Below, one piece after another: positions 10,763 to 22,558 of a DNA stretch of 64,000 nucleotides. The position numbers were made by a program, and so were the translations under genes. Source of the DNA: Rhododendron vialii (Eukaryota > Streptophyta > Magnoliopsida > Ericales > Ericaceae); NCBI RefSeq assembly GCF_030253575.1, contig NC_080568.1, positions 26,675,001 through 26,739,000 of the forward strand, given 5' to 3'. Position 1 is the stretch's first letter. Every line of letters starts with the position of its first letter. The notes below the pieces were generated by a model. It saw only the letters and a list, made by a program, of their open reading frames with translations. It did no database searches and was not told the origin of the DNA.

Positions 10763-11257
10763 GTAAAAAAAAATTAGTACATATCTCAAACACGTACAAT
10801 GCCTATTTGCTCTTATGATAATCTGAGTTATTCATTTTGTAATTCCGACACTTAAATCATTAATGTAAAATATTAGGTTGATTGAATAGTTAAATTTACT
10901 TGACTTTTTCTTTTTGGAAAAGAGATTTACAAGTCGACGCCTACAAAATGAACGGTATCATTAAAGAAAGTATGGTATCCCACAGAATTAGTGATGTGTT
11001 TGAGAGGTGTGTACGTAGTATGTATTAATCCAATATACATATAACTGTTTGAAGGTACATTACCTTTTTTTTAATAGAAGTAACACTGATGAAGTTTTGG
11101 CCCGGCCCTCTCTATTCCTTTTTCTATTGCACAGCTTGTTTTTTTTTTTTCTTATTTGCTCTTATGTAAACATAATATATGAAGGTCTAATAGGATGATA
11201 ATCTTCATACTTGCAATTAGTGAAATTACATATCGTATAAGAAAATGATATTCTCGG
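10763..11257. other. AT-rich spacer
   Basis: This lies between the possible gene fragment and the next hAT element. No exon, repeat or RNA gene is recognised. Confidence 0.45.
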
Positions 11258-11631
11258 CGTGGCGGAGCCAGGATTTTGTTACCGGGGGGCCTGGCTTAAC
11301 AGACATATATTTTTTATTGGATCGTATAATTATTATATCATAAGGTTTTGCTTTTCAGTTCATTACAATTGTACATTGAATTCATTCTTTAGGCTATTTC
11401 AAATGTCATGTACTTATTTTTTATTTATGAAAGAAATTGAGAAATAAGAATATAAAATAACCAAAAAAAATTTATCAAATCGATCAAAATTATTAAGATT
11501 ATAAGTAAACATACACGAATAATTATCAATAATATTTTAAATCAAGTATATATAAAATAAAAATTTTAAAATTCGAACACTAAGGGAGCTGAGGTCGGGC
11601 ACCCCCAGACCCCTACATACCTCCGCCCCTG
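11258..11631. mobile_element. Small hAT (Tip100-like) element
   Basis: The left end reads CGTGGCGGAGCCAGGATTTTG and the right end, inward, CAGGGGCGGAGGTATG, close to the CAGGGGCGGAGC ends of Tip100-type hATs. Flanking 8-bp repeats ATTCTCGG (11250-11257) and ATTCTAGG (11632-11639) differ at one base. It is 374 bp long and non-coding. Confidence 0.8.
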
Positions 11632-11944
11632 ATTCTAGGGAACCGAAATTATTATAGTCATATATGTTTTATGGAAAATTCTAAAATCAGCCCAATGGGC
11701 TAACAACAGTGAGTGTGTGAATGTGTATTAAAGGGTATAAAAAGTACACAGAAATACGTATTTTCTTTGTCTTCTAGTGTGATTATCGTCAACCCAGTGA
11801 GCTGACAATAGCAAGACCGATGTTTTATTTCGTAGTAACTTTTTGGGTGTTAATAGTACGGGAAGAAATGTGAATTAGAATCTAGGCAGAGTTCAAAATT
11901 GTGCACTAAAAAAGAAGATGTTTTGTAAAACCCTTTCCAGTAGT

Positions 11945-12693
11945 TAAGGGTGCTAATCGAGTCAAACACAGCATTGCTTAGGCTTGGCTTGACTCCTTGT
12001 TACCAGTGTTCAAGCTTGGCTTGAGCTTGAGAACTTTTTGGGACTAATTGTTCAAACTGTTTGAAGTTTTGTGTTCATGAGAAGCTTGGTTTGGCTTGTG
12101 AAATATGCAAGCCAATCTTGAGCTTCCAAGCGTGCTTAGGTTCATGAAGTTTCGAGCTTTTAGGAAGAACAATTATCTAGAAAAAATAAGTTACATAGAG
12201 TTTAAATGGAAGAAGAAAAGATGAAATATGTTACCACTTAATTACCTCTCTAATCTTTGTCGAGAAAACCCTAGCTAGAAGAATATGATAGCAGTCTCAA
12301 ATTTGCACAATAAATCTTTTGAATTGCTACATGGAAGAATTATATACAATGTAATATAGCTCTATATTTCCATATTTAACCTAGGAGGTTTCATTTTTGA
12401 TGCAATAGTACCATATAAAACTTGTGAAATATCTATATTGAACGTAACTCATATATCATATTTTAGAATATTTATTAACATACCCCTATATGTTCCTTAT
12501 TTACAAAATGATCTCTTTGTTCACGAGCTTATCGAGCTAAACATCCGTATGCTCAAGCTTGGCTTGAATTCATAAACAAACGAAAAAACGTGATTGAGTT
12601 TGGCTTATATTTTTTATAAACAAGTTTGACCAAGCCAAAATTCGAGCCAAACTCGAGCCGAGCTCGAGCTGTTTGGTTCATTTAGCAGCCCTA
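11945..12693. mobile_element. hAT element, left arm of the inverted duplication
   Basis: The ends read TAAGGGTGCTAATCGAGTCA and, inward from the right, TAGGGCTGCTAAATGAACCA. Both continue into AAACAGC-like sequence. Flanks are CCAGTAGT and GTAGTAGT (6 of 8 identical). The interior is rich in CTTGGCTTGAGCTTGAG-type repeats. It is 749 bp long and non-coding. Confidence 0.8.
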
Positions 12694-12917
12694 GTAGTAG
12701 TTACGTACCTAGGAAAAAAACATAACAAGGTTACAAATACAATTGCACGAGACTATTAGTCTATAAGAACCTAAATATTCCATGCACAAAATCAAATTAG
12801 AACTCAATGCAAGACTATGGGATATAAAATAATATTCCTAATTGCCAACATATGCTTAGTCAAAGGTCTTAGTTTGCTCTATCAAGGCCTTAGCTATTTG
12901 AACAGCTTCGCGACCTC

Positions 12918-13981
12918 TTACACAGTCTTTAAAGAGTGGCTCCGGCCTCTCCTAGCATCTCCTCCACTTTGTCCTCCACTCCCACCTGCTCTTGCACCTC
13001 TTTCATCCTCCTCGAGAAGAGCCTCCACTCCTAGCCAGAACTCTTTTGACCCCTTCCTTGCTTGTACTTCATCATCTCCATCTTCTTCTACCAACCTTCC
13101 AGCTACACTTTGTGGCAAACAAACAAGATGCCTTAGTGTGGGAAGCTCTGGCCTTGGTGAAGCATCTAAAAACTTGTTGACAGCCTTGGCATCCCGAAAC
13201 CTCACCCTAACCATTCCACATTTGTCCGCATCGTGCACCATTACAATTGCCGTTTTCTTGAACGGCAAAATTAGACCTTCTGGCAGCTCGGCATAATTGA
13301 GCCGATAGAATCGGCCGGGGATCCAATTCGAGGCAAGCCAAAACTCTCTCGACCTCTTCCTTGCTTGTACTTCATTATCTCCAACTTCTTCTACAAACCT
13401 TTCAATTTCACTTTGCGGCAAGGAAATAAGACGCCTTAATGTGGGAAGCTTTGGCCTTGGGGAAGGATCCAAATACTTTTTGATAGCCTCGACATGCGAA
13501 AATATCATCCTAACCATTATGTGTTCCTCCACATCATACACTATTACAATTGTCGTTTGCTTAAACGATGAAATCAGACCATCCGGCAGCTTGGCATAAT
13601 CGATATTGTAGAATTGGCCGGGATCCACTTCGAGTCCGGAGCTCCAATGGGCGGTGGTGGTTGGTCAGCAAACACCCGCTGCGGGGAACCGAAATCGAGG
13701 TCGTAGTCTTCTTCTTCCGCAAGCCAAAATGTCCTATCGCCTCGTCTCTCAACCCAATTCGGGTGCAACCTCTTGTCGAGGAGGCGCTCGGCAGTAGGAA
13801 TGAGCACTTTTTGTCGCCGGTTTATCACGGGGTTTCCCATCAGATTTGGAATGGACTTCACAATCTGGTACAACTTGAAAAATTGGTTCACCGACTGCTC
13901 ATTTGAGTAGCCTATCCACACCGTCGAATCAGTCATCTCAAGCACCTTTATACAAAAAGAGAGAAATTGTGAGATCGACAT
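12918..13981 (-). pseudogene. Degenerate gene for an unrecognised modular protein (left arm copy)
   Basis: Two overlapping minus-strand ORFs, 13981-13574 (135 codons) and 13628-12918 (236 codons), are joined by an apparent one-base frameshift in the run near 13620; the right-arm copy keeps the frame across this point. The product has two tandem modules of about 100 residues. Each has the order FY..(D/N)YA(K/E)LP(D/E)GLI, an IV.V.D stretch, LD.SPRP.LPTLR, LPQS and EVQARK.S.EFWL. The N-terminal region ends in a third FWLA motif, suggesting a diverged first module. The C-terminus is charged and Gly-rich (EEDERGARAGG). I recognise no catalytic motif, signal peptide or membrane segment. It sits inside an hAT-bounded duplication, suggesting captured gene sequence. 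The function is unknown. Confidence 0.55.
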
Positions 13982-14094
13982 AGTATCCGTATGCTCAAGC
14001 TTGGCTTGAATTCATAAATTGTAATGGTGAGCAATTGTGACCACAAGTATTCTACAGATTTCTTGGTTTTTCGATCTCACAATTTCTCTCTTTT

Positions 14095-15077
14095 TGTATG
14101 AAGGTGCTTGAGATAACTGATTCGACGATGTGGATAGGCTACTCAAATGAGTAGTCGGTGAACCAATTTTTCAAGTTGTACCAGATTGTGAAGTCCATTT
14201 CGAATCTGATGGAAAACCTCGTGATAAACCAGCGACAAGAAGTGCTCATTACTACTACCGAGCGCTTCCTCGACGAGAGGTTGCGCCCGAATTGGGTTGA
14301 GAGATGCGGCAATAGGACATTTTGGCTTACGGAATAAGAAGACTACAACCTCGATTTCGGTTCTTCGCAGCCAGTGTTTGCTGACCAACCACCATCGCCC
14401 ATTGGAGTTCCGGACTCAAAGTGGATCCCCGGCCGATTCTACCGTATCGATTATGCCAAACTATCAGATAGTCTAATTTCGTCGTTCAAGTAAACGGTAA
14501 TTGTAATGGATTACGATTTGGAGGAATGCAGAATGGTTAGGATGATATTTCCAGATGCTGAGGCTGTCAAAAAGTATTTGGATGCTTCCCCAAGGCCAGA
14601 GCTTCCCACATTAAGTCATCTTGTTTCCTTGCCGCAAAGTGCAGCTGAAAGGTTTGCAAAAGAAGTTTGAGATGATGAAGTACAAGCAAGGAAGGGGTCG
14701 AGAGAGTTTTGGCTTGCTCAAAGTGGATTCCCGGGCGATTCTATTAGCTCAATTATGCCAAGCTGCCAGAAGGTTTAATTTCGCCGTTCAAGAAAACAGC
14801 AATTGTAATGGTGCACAATGCGGACAAAGGCGGAATGGTTAGGATGAGGTTTCCGAATGCCGAGGCTGTTTACAAGCTCTTGGATGCTTCTCCAAGGCCA
14901 GAGCTTCCCACACTAAGGCATCTTGTTTGCTTGCCACAAAGTGTACCTGAAAGGTTTGTAGAAGAAGTTGGAGATGATGAAGATCAAGCAAGGAAGGGGG
15001 CGAGAGAGTTCTCGCTAAGAGTGGAGGCTCCTCTCGAGGAGGATGAAGGAGATGTAAGAGAAGGTGAGAGTGGATGA
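14095..15077 (+). pseudogene. Second, inverted and more decayed copy of the modular protein gene
   Basis: This is the reverse-complement partner of 12918-13981. It has multiple in-frame stops (for example a TAG early in the N-terminal part near 14151, a TGA after EEV, and a TAA after SSFK) and frameshifts. The last module survives as an ORF (14808-15077) with MVHNADKGGMVRMRF, LDASPRPELPTLRHLV and EFSLRVEAPLEEDEG. It is clearly non-functional. Comparing the two copies helps place the single-base frameshift in the left-arm copy. Confidence 0.65.
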
Positions 15078-15334
15078 GGTGCTAGGAGGGGTCGGAGCCA
15101 CTCCTTTAGGGCTGTGTAAGAGGTTGCAAAGTTGTTCAAATAGTTAAGGCCTTGACAGAGCAAACTAAGACCTTTGACTAAGCATATATTGGCAATTAGG
15201 AATATTATTTTATATCCTACGGTCTTGCATTGAGTTCTGATTTGATTTTGTGCATGGAATACTCAGGTTCTTATAGATTAATAGTCTCGTGCAATTGTAT
15301 TTGTAACCTTGTTATGTTTTTTCCTGGGTACTAC

Positions 15335-16063
15335 TAGGGCTGCTAAACGAATCAAACAGCTCGAGTTCGGCTTGAGCCCGACTCAAAATTTGGCTTGTTC
15401 ATAAAAAATATAGCCGAGCTCAATCACGTTTTTTCGTTTGTTTATGAATTCAAGCCAAGCTTGAGCATACGGATATTTGGCTCGATAAGCTCGTGAACAA
15501 AGGGACCATTCTGTAAATAACGAACATATAGGGGTACATTAATAAATATTCTAAATATGATATATGAGTTGCGTTCAATATAGATATTTCACAAGTTTTA
15601 TATAGTACTATTGCATCAAAAATGAAACCTCCCAGGTGAGATATGAAAATTTAGGGCTATATTACATTGTATGTAATTCTTCCATGTAGCAATTCAAAAG
15701 ATTTATTGAGAAAATTTGAGACTACTATCATATTCTTCTAGCTAGGGTTTTCTCGGCAAAGAATAGAGAGGTAATTAAGTGGTAACATATTTCATCTTCC
15801 ATTTAAACTCTATGTAACTTATTTTTTCTAGATAATTGTTTTCCTAAAAGCTCGAAACTTCATGAGCCTAAGCTCATGCTTGGAAGTTCGAGATTGGCTT
15901 GCATATTTCACAAGCCAAGCCAAGCTTCTCATGAAAGCAAAATTTCAAACGCAAGCCAAGCTTGAGCAATTAGTCCCAAAAAGTTGCAAGCTCAAGCCAA
16001 GCTTGAACACTGATAACAAGGAGTCAAGCGTGTTTGGCCTGTTTGACTCGATTAGCACCCCTA
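15335..16063. mobile_element. hAT element, right arm of the inverted duplication
   Basis: This is the reverse-complement relative of 11945-12693. The left end is TAGGGCTGCTAAACGAATCA and the right end, inward, TAGGGGTGCTAATCGAGTCA. Flanks are GGTACTAC and ACTACTAG, related to the ACTACTAC expected from the left copy's target duplication. It is 729 bp long and non-coding. Confidence 0.8.
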
Positions 16064-16158
16064 ACTACTAGTTTTGGTATTAATTACACTAGTCTTTCTT
16101 ATTCGGTCCTTCCATTTATTCTTGTTTCTACTTTCTATTCCGTAAATATGAACCTTTT

Positions 16159-16161
<3 letters not shown>

Positions 16162-16197
<36 letters not shown>
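16162..16197. repeat. (TC)n microsatellite
   Basis: A continuous TC run of about 18 units. Confidence 0.95.
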
Positions 16198-16201
<4 letters not shown>

Positions 16202-17312
16202 GTGAATTTAGCAGGAGAGGCATTTAATTGATTGTTTCCCCTACCGAAAGAGTGACAACTCTATACACGACAAATATTGATTGTTTCCCCTACCAAAAGA
16301 GTGATTTTGTCAGTACCAATAAAGTGATAAGACATTTAGGCCTCGTTTGATAAGTGCGTTAGTTGTGGTGGAATTGATATTGAGATGAGATTAAGATTAA
16401 AATTGGTAATGAGATTAGAGAAAAGCAGTGCACATGTTTCCAACCAAATCAAAGATGCTTTAAGCAAAAGGAGTGTTAAAAAGATGCTTTATTAGAAATC
16501 ATTGAATTGCATGCCGTAATGAAACCGAATTTACATAGGGTAGCTTAAACAATTTACCAATCCGCCCACAAACTAAAACTATTGTTACATTGTGCCACTA
16601 AAGCAATATTCAAAACCTATCACGTCACTTCCATTGAAGACTTGTTTTCCTCAAAAAGAGTAAAATTAATAAACAGCAAGACGTGCACGATTTTCTCCTT
16701 GTTGCGAGCGGATTGTAGTCTAAATTTGTATTTACGGCTTGCGTGTCTCAAATCTGATTTCGTATAGAGTGATTGTCTACGACCTAAGGGGTAAGGCCGT
16801 ATGTGGTTCATGATTTGCCTTTAACAAAAAAGGACTTAAAATTTTCCAACCGTTGTGAAAATGAAAAGAAAAAGTAGGACTGAACGATTAGAGGTAAACA
16901 AACTTCGTTAACGGTTTAACAAAGTTTTGGTATAAGGAAATTAAAGGAAATAAAATCTAGGCTGGGCTAGATTAGACTTAAAAATAAAGTACTTTGTTGG
17001 AAAGTTAATTGAAAGATAATTTGAGTAAGCGCTAGGCTTGATGGTCATGGACCCTTTTTTAGGTCCTCAATTCTGGTATTTATAGGCAGAAGTTCCAGGT
17101 CTTAGGTGCTTCTGTTGATTCCATGCATGGCTGCCAAGTGTCTTCAGATTTGAGCTGCTTAGGCTGCCATGTATATTGCTTTAGGATTGAGCTGCTTGAA
17201 TGCATGGCTGCCACATGTCCCATTCCTGGCTTGAGCTGCTTGCATTGTCTTCATGCATGGATGCCACGTGAATAATACTTGAGAGCGCTATACAATGAAG
17301 CAAATCAACAGA
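16198..17312. other. Spacer with a degenerate ~55-bp tandem motif
   Basis: No gene is supported. At 17107-17270 a motif built from ATGCATGGCTGCCA and TTGAGCTGCTT repeats about three times with variation. Confidence 0.5.
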
Positions 17313-18201
17313 TCAACAAAAGGGGATTTGCCGAAAACATACGACAGAAAGAAAGAAACTATGAACAACACCATCTCTGAGGCATACCCCAAACTCTACG
17401 CAAACTCTTGTTCTCAGCAGAATTTGGCATCTGCTTCCACCCCATAAGACAAGCACGAATATCAGCAACAATGCCCAAACTAATTGCATCATCACACTAG
17501 AATTGGATTTTCCCCGAGTTCTGACATTTAATTTAACCAATCCAATGTATTGGACCGGACACAATGGCAAGAATGATGACCACACTGCTTCATGAAATAT
17601 CTCCAAACCGCACCGGAGAAATGGCACTCAAAAAATAGGTGGCTATGGGATTCTAAACCAGAACATAACACACAAGAGTCCTCAACAATACCCCCCATGC
17701 AGCCAGCCTATCTTTGGTTGATTAACGATCGTGCCGTGACACACCAACCACAAAATAAAAGACCAACGAGGAATATGCGCGCTGAGAGTACTAAGCCAGT
17801 TGTCCGGCCCAAGGGACAACTGGCTTCACCACTCTAACAGCCTCCCATGCTGATTTGGAGGTATGCACCTGAGAACTTGATGGAAGCAACACCACTCGAT
17901 CATCCTCATTCGTATGGGGAGTCAAATCTGGGGGAGTAGCGTTCATGATTTCCTGGTCATGCCCACCTACCATGAGAGATAATAGAGAAAACCCGAGCAA
18001 TAAGGGATCTTTCCATATTGTAAACCACTCTTGTTTCCAAAGTGCTAAAGCATGCTGAAACAGAGGACCGATAGGGTGCCAAAAGTCTAACCACAGAAAT
18101 GTATTTTGGCCATTCCCAACAACATATTTCACCAAGGGCTGAGCAATATATATTCCTGTGTTGAAAGATCTCAAGAGACATCCTAAGGTAAAGACGTGTA
18201 C
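17313..18201 (-). mobile_element. Degenerate LINE fragment
   Basis: Minus-strand ORFs show the region after the reverse transcriptase of a plant L1-type ORF2: VGNGQNTFLWLDFWHPIGPL, then SAWEAVRVVKPVVPW (18174-17791). A broken zinc-finger-like tail with a Cys/His block follows (17627-17313). Stops and frameshifts separate the pieces. The upper end abuts a copia-type LTR. Confidence 0.75.
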
Positions 18202-18387
18202 TGTTGTGCCTCAAGGATCAAAATAAAACACACACAAGATAGATATTTACGTGGTTTCCCAAACTCAGGTACAATCAAAGCAATTTATTTAAACCGGAGA
18301 AAAAAGCTTTACAAGTGAGTTCTCTCCTTACTCCCTTCACTCTGATTCTCTCACATTGCTAGCCTCACAAATCTCACTCACATTGAG

Positions 18388-18433
<46 letters not shown>

Positions 18434-18641
18434 GCCAATTACAAATCCAGAGGTCTACTTTTATAGCCTAAGAGGAGCACTATTTCTTCCCACACCAGAC
18501 ACTCCATTTACTCCATGGCTGGCTAGGAACAATGAATTGGTTGGCTGTCCACACCAAGTCTCCTTTGGTGTGCTGATCGGATAGGAATGAGAGGAGTGGA
18601 GCCACTCCATGGCCCCAAAAGTCAACAATTTCCACCTTGAC
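18202..18641 (-). mobile_element. Copia-type LTR with adjoining polypurine tract
   Basis: Read on the minus strand, a purine-rich tract (GTCAAGGTGGAAAT, 18641-18628) is followed by TGTTGACTTTTGGGG. The LTR ends ...GAGGCACAACA, giving TGTTG/CAACA termini (18202-18627). The CCACGTAAATATCT motif and the position of the tract are typical of Ty1/copia LTRs. A (CT)n run at 18391-18431 lies inside. No second LTR or pol domain was found, so this is a remnant. The sequence above 18641 may be internal retrotransposon DNA. Confidence 0.65.
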
Positions 18642-18853
18642 GAGAATTCTCGAATCAACGAAGCCTCTTATCCGTTACACAGACAACCAGATTGAACAAA
18701 ACTTAAAACCAAACTCTACTTTGGCGAAAATTCACCTTCAATTAAAACAGTGTTGCCTCCATCTTGGTGAGATATCCAATTCCCAACAAGATGCAGATGA
18801 ACGCCGAACATTCCAGGAGGCCACACCGATGCCCTACTCACACCAAGACTTGC

Positions 18854-19153
18854 AAAATTCCTCCAACGAGCTTCACAATAGCGTGAAACAAGTTCCTCTT
18901 CCGAAAACCCTGCTAACAGAGAATGCACTATCCTTATGATCAAGAGAATCGATTAATCAAGCACCCCTAACAAGTTCTCCATACCTGAAAACACCGTAAA
19001 CGGAAAATTCCTCCAATGAGCTTCACAGTAGCGTGAAACAAGTTCCTCTTCTGAAAACGCTGCTAACAGAGAATGCACTATCCTTATGATCAAGAGAATC
19101 GATTAATGAAGCACCCCAAACAAGTTCTCCATACCCGAAAACACCATAAACGG
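18854..19153. repeat. 150-bp tandem duplication
   Basis: Two head-to-tail units (18854-19003, 19004-19153) share CAAGTTCCTCTTC, GAGAATGCACTATCC and TGATCAAGAGAATCG with only a few substitutions. It probably lies in the internal region of the adjacent retrotransposon remnant. Confidence 0.9.
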
Positions 19154-19966
19154 CCATTTTAAGGCTCCAAAAGAACAAGACAAAAATACGGGTCGGGATC
19201 TTGAAAAACAAACATCACAGTCCGGCTGATTTAAACACAAACAAGTCCACACTTGATGAAATCGGCTGAACGGATGCCAAAAAACGCCGTAACACACATT
19301 TTTCGCACAAAAAACTGGCAAGACAGCAACTTCAGAGTCTAATCTTAGAAAACGGAGTACACAGTTGGATCTGAAACATCTAGATAGTCAAGATTGACTA
19401 CTCACAAAAAACAATCATACAAAAAACTTTTTGTCATACGAACCCTCTCCTTACCCCTGTACCCTACCTTTTTAGGTTTTTTCCGTATCCCATACTTGCA
19501 CCCGTACCCATACCTGTGTTTCATTGCTGAAGTGGCCATGCTCCATGTAATATTGAAGAAACGACACTTACACAATAGCAAATAAAGTACACATTTTAAC
19601 ATCAAGATGTATACATTAAGCTGCTTAATTCCTACAAAGCACAGAGACAGGAATGAGAGGTGGTAGCGGATCAAAAAAAAAAAAGGAATGAGAGGTGGTA
19701 TTAATCCATGCCAAACTCGGTGTCTTTACAAAACCACAATGAAATTACAAAGATCTCAAAACTGAAATGCTCTCCACATTTCGCCAATGACTCAGCTCCT
19801 TGCAGGTTTGCATTAAGGTTCAATTTCAGATGTCCTTTTAACATGACTCATTTAAACTAGGCCAGAACCAACTACACAAAATAACAGGAGGAAACAATCT
19901 GTTCCAATGGGTATGAGCAAGCTTAGGAATTAAGAGAGAAGAACGTATGTCACTCTCCTGCAGGAA
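19154..19966. other. 3' flank of RID2
   Basis: No second gene is seen. The last few hundred bases would be the RID2 3' UTR and terminator. Short ORFs here have no family features. Confidence 0.45.
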
Positions 19967-22485
19967 TCAAAACCGAGCCTTCCTCTTGCGCGCTGTGTAT
20001 TTGGTATCTGGAGGCACATGGTTTCCCTTTTTCCTCATCTGCTCTTTCTTCTTCAAAACCCAATCACGTCCTTTACCTTTCTTTGTTATTCGTTGCTTTT
20101 TCCTTGGTCTATGCCTGTCCGAGATGCAAACCTGCACGGTAGAAGGAAACTCGCTTATTTACCACAGAAATAATTGGTCTAAGGAAGACGAAAAAGTCAT
20201 TTGACAAAGTTGGTATTCAACTAGCAATAAGCAAAAACTACTTTCACAGCATTGATGGATATACTCACAGTAACTGCTGAAACAAAAGCGGGTAAGGGGG
20301 TATTGCGTAAGCACTCACTGTTTGATTCTCTTCATCTCCGCTGCTTTCATCTTCAGAGCAACTCTCTTCATCTTCGCCTTTCGCTTTTGGAGTGGCTGTC
20401 GTCAGGGATGGTGGACCACAAGTGAGCACAAGGTATTCCTTTCTCTTCTTTGTACTGTTACACAAGTGTTATTGAGTAAGTCATAACGGCACTAATACGA
20501 ATCTCTATATGCGCCTTGCAAGTCTTCAAGATGTTTTATTTCCCAAGAGGCAGTCTTGGCCTCGTTTTAACAATATTTTTTCTCTACTAATTCTCGTTTT
20601 TTGCAAAGTTGTTCACACTAAACTAAAACAAGTTGTCTGACAATGGCCAAGTTGTATACAATTTGGGAAGAAATCTCCATGCTAAAGTTGATACCATAAT
20701 TGCTGATCACTCTTGGCAATGGCCAAGATGTCGAAATGCTGTGACTAGGGACATATTGAGAGCCACCCCTCCTACCTTTATCCCTCATCCATCTCAAGAG
20801 GACACAGTTATTTGGAATCTCACACCTGATAACAAGTTCTCTATCAAGTCAGCTTGGAATGAAATTCGAAGGCAACATCCTAAAGTTCACTGGTTTAACA
20901 TCATTTGGTTTAAGCATTTTATACCTTGCTGGTCCATCATATTGTGGCTAGCAAATCTGGGGAGGCTTGCTACTAAGGATAGACTTCTTAAGTGGGGTAT
21001 GGCTATGGACGTCCAGTGTGTGCTGTGTTCTGCTGATGTAGAAAACCATGCACACCTTTTCTTTTAATGTTCTTTCTCTTCTCAACTTTGGCAATCCTTG
21101 CAAGAAGACTTAAAGCCTACTTGCCCATTCAATGGACTGCCCCAAATTATGGACTGGATGATTCTAGTCAACAAGGGTTCTCGGTTTTCTTGCTTGCTAT
21201 CAAAGGTTGCTTTGACTGCTCTCCTGTACCATGTTTGGGGAGAAAGGAATAGCAGAATCTTTAAAGGCTATGGGGGTACTGCTCAACAGTTGGAGATCAA
21301 AGTGAGAACCGATATCCGAGCTTGTGTTAGCTCCTGGAGAGGAGTTAAAAAGTCAGGTCCTAACATGGCTCTTTGTTCCCTGTGGAATGTCCCAGCTAGA
21401 GTCTTTGGCAGCATGTAAATTTTTTTGTTTAGATGTTGTCTTGATTTATGCTATTCTTTTTTCAAGCTTTGCTTGATGTTTCTTTGTTTGGCCTTGTTTT
21501 GCTTGGGGTATGCCCCCAACTTGTATAATTGGGTTTTCTAATACAATTTTACCTTACCCAAAAAAAAAACTTGACCATATGTTGACGTCAAATATGGTTT
21601 AGAATCGTACGATTCACGATTCGTATCATCTGTGAATCGAAAGAGAATCGGTGAATCAGCCATCCAAATCTGCGAATTGTCCAATTCACGTAAACTTTAT
21701 GGAATTCATTTCTTACACTTTTTTTACATTTTTGTTGTTGGAAAAGGGTTTAAGCTATTTTTCTAAGGTCTTTCGTACTGTTATATGCCATTTTGTCTAT
21801 AGTTCTTTTCTCCTTATGTAGTATTATAGGTAATAAGAAAAAGGACATTTATTACAAGAGTGGATAGAAAATGAGAAAGAGAAATGCAATACAACCCACC
21901 CTATAGATTTGTTTTGTACTTCTAATCTTCTTCACGAAAAGGACCATAAGTAGGGTTCACGAATCATCATCTCTTGAAAGTTGCAATAGAAGCAGCTTAC
22001 CTATTACTCCACATTATTATCAAGTCATCATTAAGAAGAAGCTTTTTATTGATTTAGGTCTAAAACTTTCATTATAGTACATATTATTGTTACCCTAATC
22101 AATAAACATATGTTTCCATGCATTATAGAAATCATAGACCAAATAGGAGTGATTCTCGATTCGAAAAAGGACCATTTCGATTCTCGATTCAATTCGCGAT
22201 TTGAGAACCTAGCTGTCCTTGTTTCTAGTTTAGCGAAAACACCACCTTACCTGACATTACCAGCCTAATATATGTGTTTTAGACTTTTTAGTATGAACAA
22301 TCCAAAATTCGGACAACAAAATAACACCACAGCTACTGAGTCAATTTCCAGCTTCCTATTGAAACTGATATTGCTAACATGTGTAATGTAAGCTCAATCA
22401 GCATTTGTGGGAAGTTGGATTAGTTCTGGAAAGTGTTCATGGTTTAAGGGAAATATTTCATCGTTGGAATGGGATATACCTGTGT

Positions 22486-22558
<73 letters not shown>

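Larger units (their letters stand above)
11937..16071. repeat. 4.1-kb inverted duplication
   Basis: The left arm (about 11937-13978) and right arm (14071-16071) are reverse complements over about 2 kb each, with scattered substitutions and indels. They are separated by a 92-bp spacer. Each arm carries, from outside in, a ~740-bp hAT element, a non-coding stretch (for example CCATGCACAAAATCAAATTAG near 12780), and a degenerate gene for a modular protein. Homology stops at the outer target-site duplication of the hATs. The outer 8-bp flanks (CCAGTAGT and ACTACTAG) are inverted relative to each other, so the whole block is not one transposon insertion. Confidence 0.9.

Noticed and set aside
12817..13906. 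Plus-strand ORFs of 159 and 112 codons
   Set aside because: They are antisense shadows of the degenerate modular gene on the minus strand. Their compositions (Ser/Pro-rich, no motifs) follow from its codons.
14143..14388. Minus-strand ORF of 81 codons in the right arm
   Set aside because: It is the antisense counterpart of the decayed plus-strand copy and mirrors the 13568-13906 shadow in the left arm.
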